Below are positions 1 through 8,683 of a stretch of 34,347 bases of DNA, one piece after another (position 1 is the stretch's first letter; each line of letters starts with the position of its first letter). The notes beneath the pieces are model-generated. The model did no database searches and was not told the DNA's origin. It saw only the letters and a program-made list of their open reading frames with translations. Position numbers and translations under genes: made by a program. The stretch is from Lysobacterales bacterium (lineage in GTDB: Bacteria; Pseudomonadota; Gammaproteobacteria; Xanthomonadales; S139-57). Where the stretch lies: the NCBI GenBank assembly GCA_015485125.1, contig WFUE01000194.1, positions 1 through 34,347 of the forward strand, written 5' to 3'.

Positions 1-144
1 CCAGTCGACCCGCGTTTCGGAAAACGGCAGGCCATAGCGTTGCCAGCCCTGCTCGAAAGCCTGCCGCTGCCCCTCGGTGAAACGGCCCTGCCGGCGCACG
101 AAACTGCGCACGGTACGCAGCCGCTTGAGTTGCTCTTCGTTCAT
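1..144 (-). CDS. trmB: tRNA (guanine-N7)-methyltransferase, N-terminal fragment
   Basis: Only the first 48 codons are present; the gene runs off the left edge. TrmB is a SAM-dependent enzyme that makes m7G46 in the variable loop of tRNAs. The visible part contains RTVRSFVRRQGRFTEGQ and then RYGLPFSE, which matches the family's N-terminal RSFVRRQGR...Q signature. The methyltransferase fold lies outside the window. The ATG at 144-142 is 11 bases after the thiG stop on the same strand, so it is probably co-transcribed as thiS-thiG-trmB, an arrangement known from other gammaproteobacteria. No clear ribosome binding site is visible, so translation may be coupled to thiG. The identification rests on a short but distinctive stretch. 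Confidence 0.85.
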   Translation of the reverse strand, partial: MNEEQLKRLRTVRSFVRRQGRFTEGQRQAFEQGWQRYGLPFSETRVDW

Positions 145-155
145 GCTGGCCGTGG

Positions 156-947
156 CTAGAAGAACAGGCCATCCAGCGGCGAAGAGGCGGAGGCAAAGCG
201 TTTCTTGGGAATGCGACCGGCCAGATAAGCCTCCCGGCCCGCTTCCACCGCCAGTTTCATCGCCCGCGCCATCCGTACCGGCTCTTTCGCACCGGCGATA
301 GCGGTATTCATCAAAACACCGTCACAACCCAGCTCCATGGCCACCGCCGCATCCGAGGCCGTGCCCACGCCGGCATCGACGATCACCGGCACCGTCAGCT
401 CCTCGACGATGGTGAGGATGTTGTAGGGGTTGCGAATGCCCAGGCCGGAACCGATGGGTGCCGCCAGTGGCATCACGGCCACGCAACCCAGGGATTCCAG
501 CTCGCGGGCGACAATGGGATCGTCATTGGTGTAGACCATCACCTCGAAGCCGTCATCCACCAGTTGCCTGGCCGCCTCCAGCGTACGGGTGACATGGGGG
601 AACAGCGTCTTCTCATCCCCCAGCACTTCCAGCTTCACCAGGGCGTGACCGTCCAGCAGCTCGCGCGCCAGCATGCAGGTACGCACGGCATCTTCCACCG
701 TGTAGCAACCGGCCGTGTTGGGCAGGATGGTGTAGCGCTCCGGTGGCAGCACATCCAGCAGGTTGGGCTCGTCCGGATGTTGGCCCAGATTGCTGCGCCG
801 CAGGGCCACGGTGACGATCTCCGCACCCGCCGCCTCGGTGGCCGCGCGCGTTTCTTCCAGGTCACGGTATTTGCCGGTGCCGGTCAGCAGACGGGAATGA
901 TAGGTCTTGCCGGCGATTTTCAATGGATCTGACTGGGTCATGTTCAT
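156..947 (-). CDS. thiG: Thiazole synthase ThiG
   Basis: ThiG condenses deoxyxylulose 5-phosphate, dehydroglycine or glycine imine, and the sulfur carried by ThiS thiocarboxylate to form the thiazole phosphate of thiamine in the cytoplasm. The 263-residue protein is normal length for this TIM-barrel family. It has the LLTGTGKY start of the barrel, the LVKLEVLGD strand with the Schiff-base lysine at about residue 105, and [11 protein letters not shown] followed by [14 protein letters not shown], the phosphate-binding loops. The ATG at 947 is chosen because the conserved N terminus begins just after it; a second in-frame ATG at 941 is equally possible. It lies 87 bases downstream of thiS and 11 bases upstream of trmB. 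No TPP riboswitch is seen in front of the operon. Confidence 0.96.
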   Translation of the reverse strand: MNMTQSDPLKIAGKTYHSRLLTGTGKYRDLEETRAATEAAGAEIVTVALRRSNLGQHPDEPNLLDVLPPERYTILPNTAGCYTVEDAVRTCMLARELLDGHALVKLEVLGDEKTLFPHVTRTLEAARQLVDDGFEVMVYTNDDPIVARELESLGCVAVMPLAAPIGSGLGIRNPYNILTIVEELTVPVIVDAGVGTASDAAVAMELGCDGVLMNTAIAGAKEPVRMARAMKLAVEAGREAYLAGRIPKKRFASASSPLDGLFF

Positions 948-1034
948 GGGTTTTCTCACTCGAATCAGCATGATGCGGGCCAGGCTGCCCGGCAGTGACG
1001 GCTGTTGCACATATCGCAGGGGCGGCCTCGCCCG

Positions 1035-1235
1035 TCAGCCACCGCCGATGGCCTGGATGATTTCCACCCGGTCGCCATCGGCCAACTGGTGCTCGGCCTG
1101 CCGGCTTTTGGGCACAATGGTGGCATTGACCTCCACCGCCACCCGCTTGCCCGCCAGCCCCAGCTCTTCCAACAGGGCCGCCACCGACAGGGGCGTCGTC
1201 ACGCTTCGCGTTTCACCATTTACCCGAATGTGCAT
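1035..1235 (-). CDS. thiS: Sulfur carrier protein ThiS
   Basis: ThiS is a ubiquitin-fold protein whose C-terminal glycine is adenylated and thiocarboxylated, then donates sulfur to ThiG. The 66-residue product has the expected size, the N-terminal strand IRVNGE, the core VAVEVNATIVPKS, and ends in IQAIGGG, giving the required terminal Gly-Gly. Two tandem ATGs occur at 1238 and 1235. The Shine-Dalgarno sequence GGGAGG is only two bases from the first but five from the second, so 1235 is preferred. It is the first gene of the thiS-thiG-trmB unit and is transcribed divergently from the gene at 1363. No adenylyltransferase (ThiF) or oxidase (ThiO/ThiH) gene is in the window. Confidence 0.93.
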   Translation of the reverse strand: MHIRVNGETRSVTTPLSVAALLEELGLAGKRVAVEVNATIVPKSRQAEHQLADGDRVEIIQAIGGG

Positions 1236-1269
1236 CATTACCTCCCGCCAGCTGGGTATTTACAAGCAC

Positions 1270-1298
1270 TTGCATTTGCCGGACACTGCACATATTAG
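1270..1298 (+). promoter_or_regulatory. Possible sigma-70 promoter for the 1363-3185 gene pair
   Basis: TTGCAT (1270-1275) and TATTAG (1293-1298) are separated by 17 bases, the ideal spacing. The hexamers match the consensus only moderately (about 3/6 and 4/6). It is the best-looking candidate in the 127-base divergent gap between thiS and the next gene. This is sequence inspection only. Confidence 0.3.
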
Positions 1299-1362
1299 CA
1301 TTACAACATATACAGCCGTGTTCAACGGCGCACATCTTAGCACTGGAAAGAGAACGGTCACC

Positions 1363-2061
1363 ATGTCTGAACAAAAAATGAGCTTTGCCACCCCCTTCAT
1401 GGCCTCGGCGGCCGAGGAATCGCGGGAATTCATCGAGGCCCACCTGCAACGCAAGCAAAAGGAACTGCAACAGCTGCCACCCAATGGCGACCCCATGGAA
1501 CGGGCCCGGGTACAACTGGAAATCGCCGAGGCGCAAGTGGGGCTGAATCAGGGCGCGCAGGCCTGGATCAATGCCCGTGCGGCCTTTCAGGTGTTTCTCG
1601 ATCATGAAGACTGGGAAATGGCCGTGCGCGCGGCGGATGTGCTCTACCAGACCGGTCAACCCGCGGCCCTGCCCGCGCTGGGCCACGGCGTCTGGCTGGC
1701 GGTGACCTTTCCCATTGACCCCAATCTGACCCTGCAAATGCTCAGCTACATCATCGACGAGACCCCGCCCGATGCCGATGGTGCCGCCGTGGCCGCGGTC
1801 ACTGCCCGCTATATCGCCGACCTGCGCGCCTCCGAGGAAGACTACGAAAATCTGGAATTCCTCACCCGCCAGCAGCTGGTGCAAGTGGCCGAACGGCACA
1901 GCAATGTGGGTAATCAGGAAGAGTTGGATGCCTGGCTGGACCGGCTGGAACTGCGCGATCCGGAAGTCTTTCTCAAGCGGCTGGGGCTGGTGGTAGGTGC
2001 CATTGTCGGTGAGGAATGGTGGTTTGATCGCGACGCCATTCGTGCCAAACTGCCGGACTGA
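1363..2061 (+). CDS. Unrecognised soluble protein with helical-repeat-like N-terminal half
   Basis: I do not recognise this 232-residue protein. It has no signal peptide or membrane segment and is predicted cytoplasmic. Residues about 45-110 (RARVQLEIAEAQVGLNQG, then WINARAAFQVFLDHEDWEMA) look like paired amphipathic helices of the tetratricopeptide type. The middle is hydrophobic (ALGHGVWLAVTFPID), and the C-terminal third is rich in Glu, Asp and Trp. The reading frame stays open upstream to 907, but that extension covers thiS and thiG on the other strand. The ATG at 1363, preceded by GGAAAGAG, gives the plausible start. The next gene begins 23 bases after its stop, so the two are probably co-transcribed and may act together. 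Confidence 0.8.
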   Translation: MSEQKMSFATPFMASAAEESREFIEAHLQRKQKELQQLPPNGDPMERARVQLEIAEAQVGLNQGAQAWINARAAFQVFLDHEDWEMAVRAADVLYQTGQPAALPALGHGVWLAVTFPIDPNLTLQMLSYIIDETPPDADGAAVAAVTARYIADLRASEEDYENLEFLTRQQLVQVAERHSNVGNQEELDAWLDRLELRDPEVFLKRLGLVVGAIVGEEWWFDRDAIRAKLPD

Positions 2062-2084
2062 ACCCAACTGGAAACCATCACTTC

Positions 2085-3185
2085 ATGGGCCTTCGCGTAC
2101 TGCATCATCTTCCGCCCGGCCTGCTGCAGACGGAAGCCACCGGCCTGTTGCGCAAGCTGGGTGGGCCCACGCTGATCGAGCTGGAAGGGCGCAAGCAGCC
2201 CCCCTTGTTTATCAGCGTACTGCAACACGGTAACGAAACCACCGGCTGGGATGCCCTGCGGAAGGTGCTGTTGCAACACGAGGGGCGACCGCTGCCACGA
2301 CGATTACAGATACTCATCGGTAACGTGGCCGCTGCCGCCCACGGCTTGCGCAAGCTGGATGACCAGCCGGATTTCAACCGTTGCTGGCCCGGCGGGCAAC
2401 TGCCACCGGAACAGGCCGACCACCCCTTCTGCAAGGTCACCCGGCAAGTGATGGATCGTGTGGCCTCGCAGCCGCCCTTCGCCAGCATCGACCTGCACAA
2501 CAACACCGGTCTCAACCCGCACTATGGTGCCCTGAACCGGCTGGACTGCCAGGCCCTGCACCTGGCCACGCTGTTCAGCCGTACCGTGGTGTATTTCGAA
2601 ACCCCCAAAGGCGTGCAATCCATGGCCATGGCCAAATATTGCCCGGCCCTGACCCTGGAATGCGGCCAGGTGGGAGAACGCGCGGCGCTGGACCATGCCG
2701 AGCGTTTTATCGAAGCCTGCCTGCACATGGACCACCTGCCGAACAAGCCCGTGGCCGCCCATGACATCGACCTGTTTCACACCCTGGCCATCATCCGTGT
2801 GGCACCGGAGCTGAGCTTCAGCTTCGACGGCAGCCCGGCGGACATCCGCTTTGTTTCCCAACTGGATCATCTCAACTTCCGTGAACTGCCGGCCGGCACC
2901 CTGTTCGCGGAAGTTTCCGGCGCACACCCCGCCCCGCTACAGGCCCAGGACGAGCATGGCGTGGACATTACCGAACAGGTCTTTCTTCGTGACGGACCGG
3001 CCCTGCGGCTGAAACGACCTTTCATGCCGGCCATGCTGACGCTGGACCACCGCATTGTGCGCCAGGACTGCCTGTGCTATTTCATGGAACGCCTGCAACC
3101 GGAGGTAGTGCCGCCAGAATGCGTGGCCCCGGCACAGCCGTCAGGACACGAAGCTCACGGCCTCCAGCCGGAGACGATGGGATAG
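2085..3185 (+). CDS. Succinylglutamate desuccinylase/aspartoacylase family (M14) zinc hydrolase
   Basis: This 366-residue protein belongs to the M14 metallocarboxypeptidase superfamily, AstE/AspA branch, which cleaves amide bonds of N-acylated amino acids. The zinc site is visible: His48 and Glu51 in QHGNE, and His138 in IDLHNN. Glu192 in LECGQ is the likely catalytic base. RKLDDQPDFNR (about 89-99) resembles the family's substrate-carboxylate-binding loop. About 170 further residues form a C-terminal domain. None of the arginine succinyltransferase genes lie nearby, so arginine catabolism is not implied and the substrate is unknown. It follows the unrecognised gene at 1363 by 23 bases. Its 3' end overlaps that of convergent nadE by 31 bases, which is unusual but leaves both reading frames intact. 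Confidence 0.85.
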   Translation: MGLRVLHHLPPGLLQTEATGLLRKLGGPTLIELEGRKQPPLFISVLQHGNETTGWDALRKVLLQHEGRPLPRRLQILIGNVAAAAHGLRKLDDQPDFNRCWPGGQLPPEQADHPFCKVTRQVMDRVASQPPFASIDLHNNTGLNPHYGALNRLDCQALHLATLFSRTVVYFETPKGVQSMAMAKYCPALTLECGQVGERAALDHAERFIEACLHMDHLPNKPVAAHDIDLFHTLAIIRVAPELSFSFDGSPADIRFVSQLDHLNFRELPAGTLFAEVSGAHPAPLQAQDEHGVDITEQVFLRDGPALRLKRPFMPAMLTLDHRIVRQDCLCYFMERLQPEVVPPECVAPAQPSGHEAHGLQPETMG

Positions 3186-4762
3186 CGGCGGTCGCGCCCG
3201 AAGGCCCGGGGGGTGACCTTGGGGCCGGGCGCGCCCTGACGGCGCTTGTATTCATTGCGCAGCAGCAGGCGAATCACGCGGTCCACATCCGCTTCATCAA
3301 AGCCTTCAGCCAGCAGATCGGCCCGGGAGGCATCCTCCTCCACCAGCCGCTGCAGCAGGGCGTCCAGCACCGGATAGTCCGGCAGGGAATCGCTGTCACG
3401 CTGACCGGGGGCCAGCTCCGCCGACGGCGGGCGCTCGATCACCGCCCAGGGAATGATCTCCCGTTCCCGGTTGACCCAGCGGGCCAGCTGGTAAACCACC
3501 GTTTTATAGCAGTCCTTCAGCGGCGCATAGCCGCCGTTCATGTCCCCGTAGAGCGTGGCATAGCCGGTGGCCAGCTCCGACTTGTTGCCCGTGGCCAGCA
3601 GCAGTTTGCCGGACTTGTTGGACAGCGCCATCAGCAACGTGCCACGAATGCGGGATTGCAGGTTTTCCTCGGTGACATCCGGCCCGCGCCCATCGAACAC
3701 CGGCTGCAGCCGGGTCTCCATGCCGCGGAAGGTTTCCTCGATGGGCAGCACATCGTAGCGCACGCCCTGGGTACGGGCCTGCTGCGCCGCTCCTTGCAGG
3801 GAAAGATCCTCGGTATAGCCGGTGGGCAGCATCAGGGCGTGCACCTGTTCCGCGCCCACCGCCTCCACCGCCACCGCCAGCGTGACGGCGGAATCGATGC
3901 CACCGGAAAGCCCGAGGCAGGCACCGGAAAAGCCGGATTTGGCGATATAGTCGCGGGTGCCGGTTACCACTGCCTGCCAGACATCCTCCACCGCTTCCGG
4001 CCAGTCGGCTGATGCGGGCTGCATACCCAGTGGCCAGTCCAGTACCCGCAGGTCATCCCGCCAGGCCGGTTGCCGGCTGTGCAGCCGGCCATCGGCAGCC
4101 AGCGCGAAACCCGCGCCATCGAAGACCAGATCGTCCTGACCGCCCCAGAGATTGACATAGACCACGGGCAGCCCCAGTGCGCTGGCATGGGCGCGTGCCG
4201 CTTGCAGGCGCGCTTCACGCTTGCCGCTTTCGAAGGGAGAGGCATTGAGCACCAGCAGGCCATCCACGCCCTGCGCCGCATAGGCGCGCGCCGGGCCGGG
4301 TGCCCAGAGATCCTCGCAAATCAGCACGCCCAGCCGCTGGCCCGCGCATTCCACCACCAGCGTATCCGGACGGCTGTCGAACCAGCGTTTTTCATCGAAC
4401 ACGCGATAATTGGGCAACTGCTGCTTGCAATAGCGGCCCTGAATGCGCCCGTCCGCCAGCCAGCTGGCCATGTTGTAGAGATGCCCATCCAGCCGTTGCG
4501 GATGCCCCAGCACCACTTGCATGCCTTCACACTGTTGGGCAATTTCGGTCACGGCCTGCTCACAGGCGCTGACAAAATCCGGGCGCAGGAGCAGATCTTC
4601 CGGCGGGTAGCCGGAAATCACCAGCTCGGGGAACAGCAACAACCGCACGCCTTGCGCCCGGGCCCGAGCCATGGCATCGAGAATCAGGCGCTGGTTGCCA
4701 ACGACATCACCGACCCGCGGATTGACCTGCGCCAGGCCAATCCGCAGTGTTTCATGCGGCAT
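3155..4762 (-). CDS. nadE: Glutamine-dependent NAD+ synthetase
   Basis: NadE catalyses the last step of NAD+ synthesis: deamido-NAD+ plus ATP and glutamine-derived ammonia give NAD+. The 535-residue protein has the two-domain, glutamine-using architecture. The N-terminal nitrilase-like glutaminase carries the triad Glu46 (FPELV), Lys113 (YCKQQLPNY) and Cys149 (LICEDLW). The C-terminal synthetase carries the ATP-pyrophosphatase P-loop SGGIDS at 286-291 and the ATGNKSELATGYATLYGD substrate loop. Its ATG is one base after the sucD stop, so it is very probably the third gene of a sucC-sucD-nadE operon. The smaller ammonia-dependent NadE lacks the nitrilase domain and is excluded by length. Confidence 0.97.
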   Translation of the reverse strand: MPHETLRIGLAQVNPRVGDVVGNQRLILDAMARARAQGVRLLLFPELVISGYPPEDLLLRPDFVSACEQAVTEIAQQCEGMQVVLGHPQRLDGHLYNMASWLADGRIQGRYCKQQLPNYRVFDEKRWFDSRPDTLVVECAGQRLGVLICEDLWAPGPARAYAAQGVDGLLVLNASPFESGKREARLQAARAHASALGLPVVYVNLWGGQDDLVFDGAGFALAADGRLHSRQPAWRDDLRVLDWPLGMQPASADWPEAVEDVWQAVVTGTRDYIAKSGFSGACLGLSGGIDSAVTLAVAVEAVGAEQVHALMLPTGYTEDLSLQGAAQQARTQGVRYDVLPIEETFRGMETRLQPVFDGRGPDVTEENLQSRIRGTLLMALSNKSGKLLLATGNKSELATGYATLYGDMNGGYAPLKDCYKTVVYQLARWVNREREIIPWAVIERPPSAELAPGQRDSDSLPDYPVLDALLQRLVEEDASRADLLAEGFDEADVDRVIRLLLRNEYKRRQGAPGPKVTPRAFGRDRRYPIVSGWRP

Positions 4763-4763
4763 T

Positions 4764-5639
4764 TCAGCCAGCCATCACCTTGGCCATGGTGGCGCCCAGG
4801 TCGGCCGGCGAGCGTACGGTGGTTACACCAGCCTTCTCCAGCGCGGCGAACTTGGCCTCGGCCGTGCCCTGGCCACCGGCGATGATGGCGCCCGCATGTC
4901 CCATGCGCTTGCCCGGGGGCGCGGTCACGCCGGCAATATAGGCCACCACCGGCTTGGTGACATATTCCTGGATGAATTCGGCGGCTTCTTCTTCGGCCGT
5001 ACCGCCGATCTCGCCCACCATGATGATGCCCTCGGTCTGTGGATCGTCCTGGAACAATTGCAGGCAATCGATGAAATTCATCCCCTGAATGGGGTCGCCA
5101 CCGATGCCGATGCAGGTACTCTGACCCAGCCCTTCCAGGGTGGTCTGATAGACCGCCTCGTAGGTCAGGGTGCCGGAGCGGGAGACCACGCCGATCTTGC
5201 CCGGCTTGTGGATGGAAGCCGGCATGATGCCGATCTTGCAGGCGCCGGGGGTGATGATGCCGGGGCAGTTGGGGCCAATCAGGCGCACGCCTTCCATTTG
5301 CGACAGCACCGCGTCCACCCGCATCATGTCCAGCACGGGAATGCCTTCGGTAATGCAGACGATGACCTGGATACCGGCATCGGCCGCTTCCAGAATGGCA
5401 TCGGCGGCAAACGGGGGCGGCACATAGATCACCGAAGCCTCGGCACCGGTTTCTTCCACCGCGTCCTTGACTGTATTGAACACCGGCAGGCCCAGATGGG
5501 TGCTGCCGCCCTTGCCGGGGGTGACGCCGCCCACCAGCTGGGTGCCATAGTCCAGTGCCTGCTGGGAATGGAAGGTGCCCTGCTGGCCGGTAAAGCCCTG
5601 ACAAATCACCCTGGTACTGGCATCGATCAAAACACTCAT
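4764..5639 (-). CDS. sucD: Succinyl-CoA synthetase alpha subunit (ADP-forming)
   Basis: SucD is the alpha subunit of succinyl-CoA synthetase, the substrate-level phosphorylation step of the TCA cycle. The 291-residue protein starts [21 protein letters not shown] (CoA-binding Rossmann domain) and ends with [14 protein letters not shown], where His248 is the phosphohistidine. [11 protein letters not shown] is the expected CoA/ligase junction motif. It overlaps the upstream sucC by the four bases ATGA, indicating translational coupling and 1:1 subunit supply. nadE follows one base later. No sucA, sucB or lpd gene is nearby, so this is a detached sucCD unit rather than the enteric sdh-suc operon. 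Confidence 0.98.
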   Translation of the reverse strand: MSVLIDASTRVICQGFTGQQGTFHSQQALDYGTQLVGGVTPGKGGSTHLGLPVFNTVKDAVEETGAEASVIYVPPPFAADAILEAADAGIQVIVCITEGIPVLDMMRVDAVLSQMEGVRLIGPNCPGIITPGACKIGIMPASIHKPGKIGVVSRSGTLTYEAVYQTTLEGLGQSTCIGIGGDPIQGMNFIDCLQLFQDDPQTEGIIMVGEIGGTAEEEAAEFIQEYVTKPVVAYIAGVTAPPGKRMGHAGAIIAGGQGTAEAKFAALEKAGVTTVRSPADLGATMAKVMAG

Positions 5640-6811
5640 GCTCCGGCTCCTTCTTTTGCAGCGGCCACGGCCTTCTGGGCCGCATCGTTCAGGTTGTCGG
5701 CGGGAATGATGGCCAGGCCGGATTCGGCCAGCATCTGCTTGCCCTGCTCCACATTGGTGCCTTCCAGGCGCACTACCACCGGCACGCCCACATTCACCTG
5801 CTTCACCGCCTGGATGATGCCTTCGGCAATCAGGTCGCAGCGCACGATGCCGCCGAAGATGTTGACCAGAATGGCTTCCACCCGGTCACTGGAAAGAATC
5901 AGCTTGAAGGCCTCTGTCACCCGCTCGGCGGTGGCGCCGCCACCCACGTCGAGGAAGTTGGCCGGCTTGCCGCCGTTGAGCTGGATCACGTCCATGGTGG
6001 CCATGGCCAGGCCGGCACCATTGACCATGCAGCCGATGTTGCCTTCCAGGGTGACATAGTTGAGGTCGTGCTCGCTGGCGGCCACTTCCACCGGGTCTTC
6101 CTGGCGGGTATCGCGCATGGTGGCCAGATCCTTGTGGCGGAACAGGGCGTTGTCATCGGCGTTGATCTTGGCATCCAGCGCCTGCAGATGACCTTCCCCG
6201 TTGATGATCAGCGGGTTGATTTCCACCAGCGACAGGTCCTTTTCCATGAACAGCTGATACAACTGCAACAGGATGTGGGTCAACTCGCGCACCTGCTTGC
6301 CATCCAGGCCCATGGCAAAGCCGATCTGGCGGCACTGGTAGGGCTGCAACTGCTCGGTATTGTCCACATGCAGGGTGTGAATCTTCTCCGGCGCGGTACG
6401 GGCCACTTCCTCGATTTCCACACCGCCCTCAGCGGAAGCGATAACGGAAATGCAGCGGTTGGCCCGGTCCACCAGCATGCTCAGGTAGAGCTCGCTGGCA
6501 ATGTCTGTGGCTTCGGCCACCAGCACCTCGTTGACCGGCAGTGCCCGCCCGCCCGTCTGGTAGGTTTCGATGGACATGCCCAGCATGTTGCCGGCGACCT
6601 CGCGCACTTCCTCCAGGCTGGAAACCAGCTTGACACCGCCGGCCTTGCCGCGGCCACCGGCGTGCACCTGTGCCTTGATGACCCAACGCTCGCCGCCCAT
6701 TTTCTCGGCGACGGCCACCGCTTCATCCGCAGTCGTCGCCACATCGCCGGCAGGCACCGGAATGCGATAGGCTTCGAACAGGCGCTTGGCCTGATACTCG
6801 TGAAAATTCAT
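5636..6811 (-). CDS. sucC: Succinyl-CoA synthetase beta subunit (ADP-forming)
   Basis: SucC is the ATP-grasp beta subunit that binds nucleotide and succinate and pairs with SucD. The 391-residue protein is normal length and begins [20 protein letters not shown]. It shows the ATP-grasp segments [19 protein letters not shown] and LVEINPLII, and the C-terminal [11 protein letters not shown]-like ligase segment (written [11 protein letters not shown] here). The frame is open further upstream to 7312, but the conserved N terminus and GGGGGAC just before the ATG fix the start at 6811. The 237-base leader to pilS holds two inverted repeats that would fold in the sucC transcript. It is the first gene of sucC-sucD-nadE and is divergent from pilS. 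Confidence 0.98.
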   Translation of the reverse strand: MNFHEYQAKRLFEAYRIPVPAGDVATTADEAVAVAEKMGGERWVIKAQVHAGGRGKAGGVKLVSSLEEVREVAGNMLGMSIETYQTGGRALPVNEVLVAEATDIASELYLSMLVDRANRCISVIASAEGGVEIEEVARTAPEKIHTLHVDNTEQLQPYQCRQIGFAMGLDGKQVRELTHILLQLYQLFMEKDLSLVEINPLIINGEGHLQALDAKINADDNALFRHKDLATMRDTRQEDPVEVAASEHDLNYVTLEGNIGCMVNGAGLAMATMDVIQLNGGKPANFLDVGGGATAERVTEAFKLILSSDRVEAILVNIFGGIVRCDLIAEGIIQAVKQVNVGVPVVVRLEGTNVEQGKQMLAESGLAIIPADNLNDAAQKAVAAAKEGAGA

Positions 6812-6850
6812 CCTGTCCCCCGCAATAAGGTTATGATCAGATGGAAAGCC

Positions 6851-6870
6851 TGCCATGACAGCGCATGGCA
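6851..6870. repeat. Inverted repeat in the sucC leader (TGCCATG-N6-CATGGCA)
   Basis: Perfect 7-base arms, TGCCATG (6851-6857) and CATGGCA (6864-6870), flank a 6-base loop. The repeat lies 40-60 bases upstream of the sucC start. It could be a protein-binding dyad or an RNA hairpin in the sucC leader; no T-run follows on either strand. Confidence 0.5.
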
Positions 6871-6887
6871 AGCCGATATGCCCGATA

Positions 6888-6903
6888 CCGGAACCAGTTC
6901 CGG
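6888..6903. repeat. Inverted repeat CCGGAAC-CA-GTTCCGG between sucC and pilS
   Basis: Perfect 7-base arms with a 2-base centre lie about 77-92 bases before sucC and 48-63 bases before the possible small ORF at 6951. The short centre favours a dimeric DNA-binding site over an RNA hairpin, but the regulator is unknown. Confidence 0.45.
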
Positions 6904-6950
6904 CCTCTATTCGCCGCCTGGTTTTACCGTATGAACACCGGGAGAACCCC

Positions 6951-7043
6951 ATGTCAGGCCGGAAAGCGCAGACCCGCGACGAAACTGCACATATTGTGGA
7001 ACAAACGCCGGTGAATGGCAAAGAAAAAATATCCAATTGGTAA
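6951..7043 (+). CDS. Possible 30-residue leader ORF coupled to pilS
   Basis: An ATG at 6951 is preceded by CCGGGAGAACCCC, a better ribosome binding site than that of pilS. It opens a 30-codon frame ending in TAA at 7041-7043, five bases before the pilS ATG at 7049. The predicted peptide is hydrophilic and charged (starts [11 protein letters not shown], ends KEKISNW), with no signal sequence or membrane segment. I do not recognise it. Its position suggests that ribosomes finishing it could restart on pilS, which has no obvious Shine-Dalgarno sequence. It may equally be a chance ORF in a leader; conservation would decide. Confidence 0.35.
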   Translation: MSGRKAQTRDETAHIVEQTPVNGKEKISNW

Positions 7044-7048
7044 TAGAC

Positions 7049-8683
7049 ATGCGAGACCCATCCCAACCTGACCAGCCGCCTGCACAGGATACCGCCACCG
7101 TTGAGCTGGTGGTGCGTTATCTGAACCTCTACCGGGTGTTGCTCAGCCTGGTACTGGCCCTGTTGTTCCTGCTGCCGCCCATGCGCGATTTTTTCGACCA
7201 TGCATCCCAGGGTTGGATCAATGGCGGCACCCTGCTGTACCTCTACGGCGCGCTGGGGCTGGTCATCTGGCAGCGCAAATGGGGGCCATACCAAATCTGC
7301 CGCCAACTCCATGCCGGTCTGTTGCTGGACCTGCTCTGCACCACCGCCCTGCTACTGGGCAGCGGTGATCTCCACAGCGGCCTGGCCCTGCTGCTGATCC
7401 TGCCGCTGGCCGGTGCCGGCATGGCCATGCGGTCACAAATGGCCCTGTTTCACGCCGCGCTGGCCACACTGATGATCCTGACCCTGGCCCTGAACGGCTG
7501 GATCAACGCCGGTGCCAGCATGGCCACGCTGCTGGCCGCCGGCCTGCATGGCATGGCTTATTTCGGCACCGTGGGCCTGGCCCTCCGTATCAGTAAAAAA
7601 CTGGCCGAAAGCCAGGCACTGGCCAGCACTCGTGGCCTGCAGCTCAAGACCCAGCAGCAGATCAACGCGCTCATCCTGCAACGTATGCGTAACGGCACGC
7701 TGGTCCTTGACGCACAAGGCCGTGTTCAACAAATCAACGAGGCTGGCTGGTATCTGCTGGGCATGCCCGAGAAAAACCCGGAACGGCTATCCGATCTGCC
7801 CGAGGGCATCCGCCAGCGGCTGGAGGAATGGCGTGGCAACGGTCAACACAACCCGGTACCCCTGCGACTTGCCGGCGGCCTGCCGCGCATCGTGCCCCGC
7901 TTCGTCCCGCTGGACCAGCAAGACCGCGGGGCCGTGCTGGTATTTCTGGAGGATGACACCAGCCTCAACCGCCGCGCCGAAGCCATCAGCCTGCGCATCC
8001 TGCGCACCATGGCGCGGGGTGTGGCCCATGAGATTCGCAACCCGTTGAGCGCCATCCACCACGCGGCCCAGTTGCTGGAAGAATCGCCGCTGCCCGAGGA
8101 GGATCGCAGCCTGCTGGAAATCATCACCAGCCAGAGCCTGCGCATGGATGGCATCATCGAGCAATTACTGCGCGTCAGCATGCGGGAACCGGCACAGATT
8201 CGCAGCCTGGATCTCGTGGAATGGATTCAGCACTGGGCCCGGCAGCAGAATCCACCGCCCGAACTGATCCTGCCGCAACCGCCCTTCCCCAGCGTGCAGT
8301 TTGACCCGGAGCACCTGCGCACCCTGCTGAATGAACTGCTGGACAACGCCCGTTGCCATGGTCATCCACCCGGCCAGGCCGCACACATCACCCTCACGCT
8401 GCTACAGCAACCGGACGGTACGCCGGTGCTGCGCTTCTGCGACCAGGGCCCAGGCATCCCCGCCAATGAAGACCAGAACATCTTCGCCCCGTTCTTCACC
8501 ACGGCCACGGGGCAGGAACATTACGGCCTGGGGCTCTATCTGGCCCGCCTGCTGGCCGAAGCCAACCTGGCCAACCTCGACCTGGTGGCCAGTGACCAGG
8601 GCGCCTGTTTCGAGCTGACCATGCTGCGCAGTAAAACCACCTATAATGAAAATATTCAAACAAACCATCGAAGCAGCTCATGA
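7049..8683 (+). CDS. pilS: Type IV pilus sensor histidine kinase PilS
   Basis: PilS is the membrane sensor of the PilS-PilR two-component system that controls pilin transcription; in Pseudomonas it responds to pilin level in the inner membrane. The 544-residue protein has about six hydrophobic segments between residues 25 and 180, then a PAS-like region (about 205-300). The kinase core follows, with H-box [11 protein letters not shown] (phospho-acceptor His327), N-box [12 protein letters not shown]-box CDQGPGIP and [10 protein letters not shown]. The start is uncertain: ATG 7049 is chosen, but an in-frame TTG at 7037 would add four residues, and neither has a strong ribosome binding site. The stop overlaps the pilR ATG (ATGA at 8680-8683), coupling the pair. 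Confidence 0.93.
   Translation: MRDPSQPDQPPAQDTATVELVVRYLNLYRVLLSLVLALLFLLPPMRDFFDHASQGWINGGTLLYLYGALGLVIWQRKWGPYQICRQLHAGLLLDLLCTTALLLGSGDLHSGLALLLILPLAGAGMAMRSQMALFHAALATLMILTLALNGWINAGASMATLLAAGLHGMAYFGTVGLALRISKKLAESQALASTRGLQLKTQQQINALILQRMRNGTLVLDAQGRVQQINEAGWYLLGMPEKNPERLSDLPEGIRQRLEEWRGNGQHNPVPLRLAGGLPRIVPRFVPLDQQDRGAVLVFLEDDTSLNRRAEAISLRILRTMARGVAHEIRNPLSAIHHAAQLLEESPLPEEDRSLLEIITSQSLRMDGIIEQLLRVSMREPAQIRSLDLVEWIQHWARQQNPPPELILPQPPFPSVQFDPEHLRTLLNELLDNARCHGHPPGQAAHITLTLLQQPDGTPVLRFCDQGPGIPANEDQNIFAPFFTTATGQEHYGLGLYLARLLAEANLANLDLVASDQGACFELTMLRSKTTYNENIQTNHRSSS

Noticed and set aside
907-1362. Long upstream extension of the 1363-2061 gene
   Set aside because: The frame is open from 907, but that part lies opposite thiG and thiS and crosses their intergenic region; a good start with an upstream purine-rich site is at 1363.
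1239-1362. TPP riboswitch upstream of thiS
   Set aside because: No thi-box motif such as CUGAGA or a recognisable multi-stem aptamer is visible on the minus strand.
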